Shown here piece after piece: positions 61,347-64,000 of a stretch of 64,000 nucleotides of DNA. Each line of letters begins with the position of its first letter. Positions within the stretch are counted from its first letter, which is position 1. The notes below the pieces were generated by a model. The model made no database searches. It saw only the letters and a list, made by a program, of their open reading frames with translations, and was not told the origin of the DNA. The DNA is from Sphaerotilus sulfidivorans (GTDB lineage: Bacteria > Pseudomonadota > Gammaproteobacteria > Burkholderiales > Burkholderiaceae_C). Both the position numbers and the translations under genes were made by a program. The DNA is taken from contig NZ_JACCPY010000006.1 of NCBI RefSeq assembly GCF_013426975.1, positions 122,211 to 186,210 on the forward strand. Direction: 5' to 3'.

Positions 61347-61838
61347 CTAGCTCACGACATAAGCCGCAGCGCCGGTGGCGATGAGCAAGCCGTCGTGGTT
61401 GTGCATGCGCATGAGGGAGGAGGCGACGCGGCCGCCGAGGCGAGTGACCTCGGCGGAGGCGATGAAGTGAGCGCCCAGGCCTGGGCGGAGGTAGTCGACG
61501 CGCAGATCGATGGTGCCGACGCGGGAGAAGCGCTGGAGGATCTGGTCGGAGGGTTCGTGGGGGTGCTTGCGGGCGATGGCCAGGGTGAGGGCGAAGCCTG
61601 CGGCGGCGTCGAGGGCGGCGGAGATGACGCCGCCGTGGAGGCGGCCGTAGAGGAAGTGGCCGACGAGTTCGGGGCGCATGTCCAGGCGCAGGCGAGGGTG
61701 GTCGGGGTCGAGGGAATCGACCTTGAGGCCGAGGAGCTGGTTGAAGCTCAGGCGCTGCTCCCACAGCTCGGTGAGGGCGAGGTGGAGGCGGGCCTGCTCG
61801 GCGGGGGTGCGGGGGGTGGGGGGGGCGTCGGGGGTCAT
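61347..61838 (-). CDS. Hotdog-fold thioesterase (YiiD/PaaI-like)
   Basis: This 163-residue protein has the hotdog signature: FNQLLGLKVDSLDPDHPRLRLDMRPELVGHFLYGRLHGGVISAALDAAAGFAL, whose HGG-S-Asp segment is the PaaI/YiiD active site, then RVGTIDLRVDYLRPGLGAHFIASAEVTRLGGRVAS. It probably hydrolyses a medium acyl-CoA. The ATG at 61838 has GGGGGAA upstream. The first 13 residues are Pro/Thr-rich and come from a G-run on the plus strand (61802-61835). It may be cotranscribed with the GT2/ATP-grasp pair, though no functional link is clear. Confidence 0.85.
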   Translation of the reverse strand: MTPDAPPTPRTPAEQARLHLALTELWEQRLSFNQLLGLKVDSLDPDHPRLRLDMRPELVGHFLYGRLHGGVISAALDAAAGFALTLAIARKHPHEPSDQILQRFSRVGTIDLRVDYLRPGLGAHFIASAEVTRLGGRVASSLMRMHNHDGLLIATGAAAYVVS

Positions 61839-61872
61839 GCGGCAGTTTCCCCCGTTGGCCGCGTGTTCGCCT

Positions 61873-61952
61873 GTCACCCGCGCGAAGGCGAGGGCCCACG
61901 GTGAACATGCGCTGTGCCCTGCGTGGGTCCCCGCCTTAGCGGGGATGACGGG
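61873..61952. repeat. REP-like palindrome pair, left of the amylase gene
   Basis: Two units occur: GTCACC-CGCGCGAAGGCG-AGGGCCCACG (61873-61900) and GCGTGGGTCCCCGCC-TTA-GCGGGGATGACGGG (61921-61952). The second is a nearly perfect hairpin. Each has a partner at 63628-63719 on the other side of the amylase gene, in reverse order. Such GTGGGTCCCCGC / GATGACGG elements are common dispersed repeats in Burkholderiales. The remaining part of the 276-base gap shows no gene. Confidence 0.8.
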
Positions 61953-62114
61953 AAGGGGGCGCGCATGACGGCAGAAGGGCGTTGGGAGGGTGGCCGCAGA
62001 AGCCGGCCTTCTCCGACAGAGTCAGGGGCTGGACGCTGATGAGCGGGGCGGGGGCGGGCGCCTCCAATGGCGGGAGGTCATCAACCCTTCCTGCATCACG
62101 GAGAACCCCCGCCC

Positions 62115-63602
62115 ATGACGACGCCCCACAGGACCCTGATCCAGTTCTTCCACTGGTACACGCCAGGCGGCGGGCAGCTGTGGGGCGAGGTGCAGGCGAG
62201 GGCGCCGGAGCTGGCGCGGCTGGGGCTCACGGACGTGTGGCTGCCGCCGGCGAGCAAGGGCGCCAGCGGCGCCGCCTCGGTGGGCTACGACACCTACGAC
62301 CTCTTCGACCTGGGCGAATTTGACCAGAAGGGCAGCGTGGGGACGAAGTACGGCGACCGCGCCGGGCTGGAGCGGGCCGCGCGGGCGCTGCGCGAGGCGG
62401 GCCTGAGGGTGCTGCACGACGCGGTGATGAACCACAAGATGGGCGCCGACGACATGGAGCGGGTGCGGGTGCAGCGGGTGGATCCCGAGGATCGCCGCCA
62501 GATCGACCCGGAGATCTTCGAGGCCGGCGCCTACACGGTGTTCCGATTCCCCGGTCGGGCGGGGCAGCACTCGCGCTTCGAGTGGACGGCGGCGTGCTTC
62601 ACCGGGGTGGACGCGATCCGCGATCCGGACGAGGCGGGCATCTTCCGCATCGTCAACGAGCACGGCGACGAGCACTGGAACCGGGAAGTCGACGACGAGG
62701 GCGGCAACTTCGACTACCTGATGGGCGCCGACATCGAGTTCCGCAACCCGGCGGTGTACGAGGAGATGAAGTTCTGGGGGCGCTGGCTGGGCGAGCAGGT
62801 GGCGTGCGACGGCTTCCGGCTGGACGCGGCCAAGCACATCCCGGCCTGGTTCATCCGCGACTGGGTCGGGCACATGCGCGAGACGCACGGCCAGGACATC
62901 TTCGTCGTGGCCGAGTACTGGAACCCGGACTTCGACGCGCTGGCGACCTACATCGAGCGCACCGACCGGCAGCTGGCGGTGTTCGACGTGGCGCTGCACC
63001 ACCGCTTCCATGACGCGGCGCGCGCCGGCGCCGACTTCGACCTGCGCACGATCTTCGACGGCAGCCTGGTGGCCTCGCTGCCCGAGCACGCGGTCACGAT
63101 CGTCGACAACCACGACACGCAGCCGCTGCAGGCGCTCGAATCCCCGGTGGAGCCGTGGTTCAAGCCGCTGGCGTATGCGCTGATCCTGCTGCGCGAGCAG
63201 GGCGTGCCGTGCGTGTTCCACCCGGACCTGTACGGGGCCGAGTACGAGGACACCGGGGCGGACGGGCAGGTGCACCGGGTGCAGATGCCGGCCATCGCGA
63301 CGCTGCCGCGGCTCATCGAGGCGCGCCAGCGCTTCGCGCACGGCCCGCAGAGCGACCACTTCGACGAGCCCGGCTGCATCGGCTTCGTGCGCCACGGCAC
63401 GGCCGAGCAGCCCGGCTGCGTGGTGGTGCTGGCCAACGGCAGCGAGGCCGGGCGCGACATCACGCTCGGCCCCGACCACGCCGGCCAGGTCTGGACCGAC
63501 TTCCTCGGCCACCGCCAGGACGAGGTGGTGCTGGATGAGCAGGGGCGAGGGGTGTTCCGGGTGAATGGCGGCAGCGTGAGCGTGTGGGTGGCGCAGGCCT
63601 GA
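62115..63602 (+). CDS. Alpha-amylase (GH13_5, cytoplasmic type)
   Basis: This 495-residue amylase hydrolyses alpha-1,4-glucans to short maltooligosaccharides. Family 5 signatures are TLIQFFHWYTPGGGQLWGEV, LTDVWLPPASKGASG, GYDTYDLFDLGEFDQKGSVGTKYG and VLHDAVMNHKMGAD. Further on are CDGFRLDAAKHIPAWF (nucleophile Asp), FVVAEYWNPDF (acid Glu) and VTIVDNHDTQPLQALE (third carboxylate). No signal peptide is present, so it is intracellular like E. coli AmyA; it can use the operon's glycogen. The ATG at 62115 has CGGAGAA at about ten bases. It is a monocistronic gene 2.9 kb from glgP, flanked by repeats, and divergent from the thioesterase. Confidence 0.92.
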   Translation: MTTPHRTLIQFFHWYTPGGGQLWGEVQARAPELARLGLTDVWLPPASKGASGAASVGYDTYDLFDLGEFDQKGSVGTKYGDRAGLERAARALREAGLRVLHDAVMNHKMGADDMERVRVQRVDPEDRRQIDPEIFEAGAYTVFRFPGRAGQHSRFEWTAACFTGVDAIRDPDEAGIFRIVNEHGDEHWNREVDDEGGNFDYLMGADIEFRNPAVYEEMKFWGRWLGEQVACDGFRLDAAKHIPAWFIRDWVGHMRETHGQDIFVVAEYWNPDFDALATYIERTDRQLAVFDVALHHRFHDAARAGADFDLRTIFDGSLVASLPEHAVTIVDNHDTQPLQALESPVEPWFKPLAYALILLREQGVPCVFHPDLYGAEYEDTGADGQVHRVQMPAIATLPRLIEARQRFAHGPQSDHFDEPGCIGFVRHGTAEQPGCVVVLANGSEAGRDITLGPDHAGQVWTDFLGHRQDEVVLDEQGRGVFRVNGGSVSVWVAQA

Positions 63603-63627
63603 CGGCCGCAGCCGCCGGCCGTGGCCT

Positions 63628-63719
63628 GCGTGGGTCCCCGCCTGCGCGGGGATGACGGCATCCAATTCCGCCACCCCCGCACCTCTCCCGTCACCCTCGC
63701 GAACGCGAGGGCCCACGCG
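63628..63719. repeat. REP-like palindrome pair, right of the amylase gene
   Basis: Units GCGTGGGTCCCCGCC-TGC-GCGGGGATGACGG (63628-63658) and GTCACCCTCGCGAACGCGAGGGCCCACGCG (63690-63719) repeat those at 61873-61952 in the opposite order. The first sits 26 bases after the amylase stop and could act as a terminator-like hairpin. The second contains the stop codon and last residues of the truncated coiled-coil gene on the minus strand. Confidence 0.8.
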
Positions 63720-63876
63720 CACCGCCCGCCGCCGCCGCCATCCCCCCCGCGCGCCGCTCGCGCATGCGCTGCCTGAGCCGCTCGCCCTCGAGGCGGTCGC
63801 GCTCGGCCTGGAGCTGGGCCAGGCGGGCCTCGAGGCGGGCGTGGCGCTCGAGCTGGGCGAGCTGCTCGGTGCGGGC
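63691..63876 (-). CDS. C-terminal coiled-coil fragment, 5' part missing
   Basis: From 63876 to the TGA at 63691 the minus strand reads ARTEQLAQLERHARLEAR, then LAQLQAERDRLEGERLRQ, RMRERRAGG and a Gly/Ala tail. This is a heptad-like coiled coil rich in E, R, Q and L. The frame meets a stop codon immediately upstream (63879-63877), exactly where ppiD coding begins on the other strand. So the 5' part of the gene is lost, either by rearrangement or by an assembly join. Family unknown; the last residues run through a REP-like unit. Confidence 0.5.
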   Translation of the reverse strand, partial: ARTEQLAQLERHARLEARLAQLQAERDRLEGERLRQRMRERRAGGMAAAAGGARGPSRSRG

Positions 63877-64000
63877 CTACTACGACGATGCGGCCAACGC
63901 CCGCCGCTTCCAGTCGCCCGAGTCGGTCACGATGGAGTACCTGGTGCTGGATCTGCCCTCGGTCGAGCGCGGCATCAGCATCGCCGAGGACGACCTGCGC
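63875..64000 (+). CDS. PpiD-like periplasmic peptidyl-prolyl isomerase fragment
   Basis: The frame starting with AYYDDAANARRFQSPESVTM, then EYLVLDLPSVERGISIAEDDLR, matches the middle of PpiD/SurA-type chaperones, where a short YY..N..RFQ.PE motif is followed by EYLVLDLxxL...I.V.E.DLR. This part normally lies about 200 residues into the protein. The N-terminal membrane anchor is absent: upstream in-frame translation (63719-63874) is Arg/Ser-rich and unrelated. The fragment continues past the window edge. It is either a truncated gene or one side of a rearrangement or misjoin at about 63877. Confidence 0.6.

Noticed and set aside
61873..63719. Amylase region as a transposon with terminal repeats
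   Set aside because: No transposase, no target duplication seen, and such palindromes are common dispersed repeats in this group.

Overview
The window is GC-rich (my impression is near 70%) and reads as the chromosome of a betaproteobacterium of the order Burkholderiales, probably near Leptothrix, Sphaerotilus or Rubrivivax. The placement rests on gene content and protein style: the short SerB form, the ComFB-like protein, the ExaC-type aldehyde dehydrogenase with DUF779, and the PrtR-less Orn/Lys/Arg decarboxylase type. It is inference, because no rRNA or marker phylogeny is available here. I saw no rRNA, tRNA, CRISPR array, transposase or prophage.

Layout. 1-5412: a type I restriction-modification operon on the minus strand (hsdR, hsdM, a DUF559 gene, hsdS cut by the window edge) with a long inverted repeat before hsdS. 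5495-14515: a small secreted protein with a hairpin over its ribosome site, then three paralogous two-domain proteins whose C-termini look like Roadblock/LC7 domains. These are interleaved with the NAD genes nadB and nadA, a sugar transporter and a ComFB-like protein. 14817-25580: dsbD, rraA, an HDOD protein, a NadC-SerB fusion, an O-antigen ligase-like membrane protein, a LysR regulator, a GAF-PAS histidine kinase with its response regulator, a collapsed aldo/keto reductase pseudogene and a TerB protein.

25842-39870: an acyl-CoA dehydrogenase and ribA, then an AcoR-like activator divergent from an aldehyde dehydrogenase. The shared gap carries a strong sigma-54 promoter candidate and a perfect palindrome, although the activator lacks the GAFTGA loop. 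After this come DUF779, a second nadC with a changed lysine, a tyrosine-recombinase-like protein missing most catalytic residues, a caspase-like peptidase with an EF-hand, a GNAT-like protein, def, and a stomatin/NfeD pair. 40053-45694: an amino-acid decarboxylase, an AraC regulator, an EamA transporter, a small unknown protein and a membrane acyltransferase.

45941-59212 is a plus-strand glycogen/alpha-glucan operon: alpha-glucosidase, glgB, glgX, pgm, glgC, glgA, glgP. It covers glucose-1-phosphate supply, ADP-glucose formation, chain synthesis, branching, debranching and phosphorolysis. It meets, tail to tail, an ATP-grasp/glycosyltransferase pair. A cytoplasmic-type alpha-amylase (62115-63602) lies between two sets of REP-like palindromes. 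The window ends in a ppiD fragment that abuts a truncated coiled-coil gene at a sharp junction.

The points most worth a second look are the Roadblock-like paralogue family linked to quinolinate genes, the NadC-SerB fusion, and the GAFTGA-less regulator facing a sigma-54 promoter.
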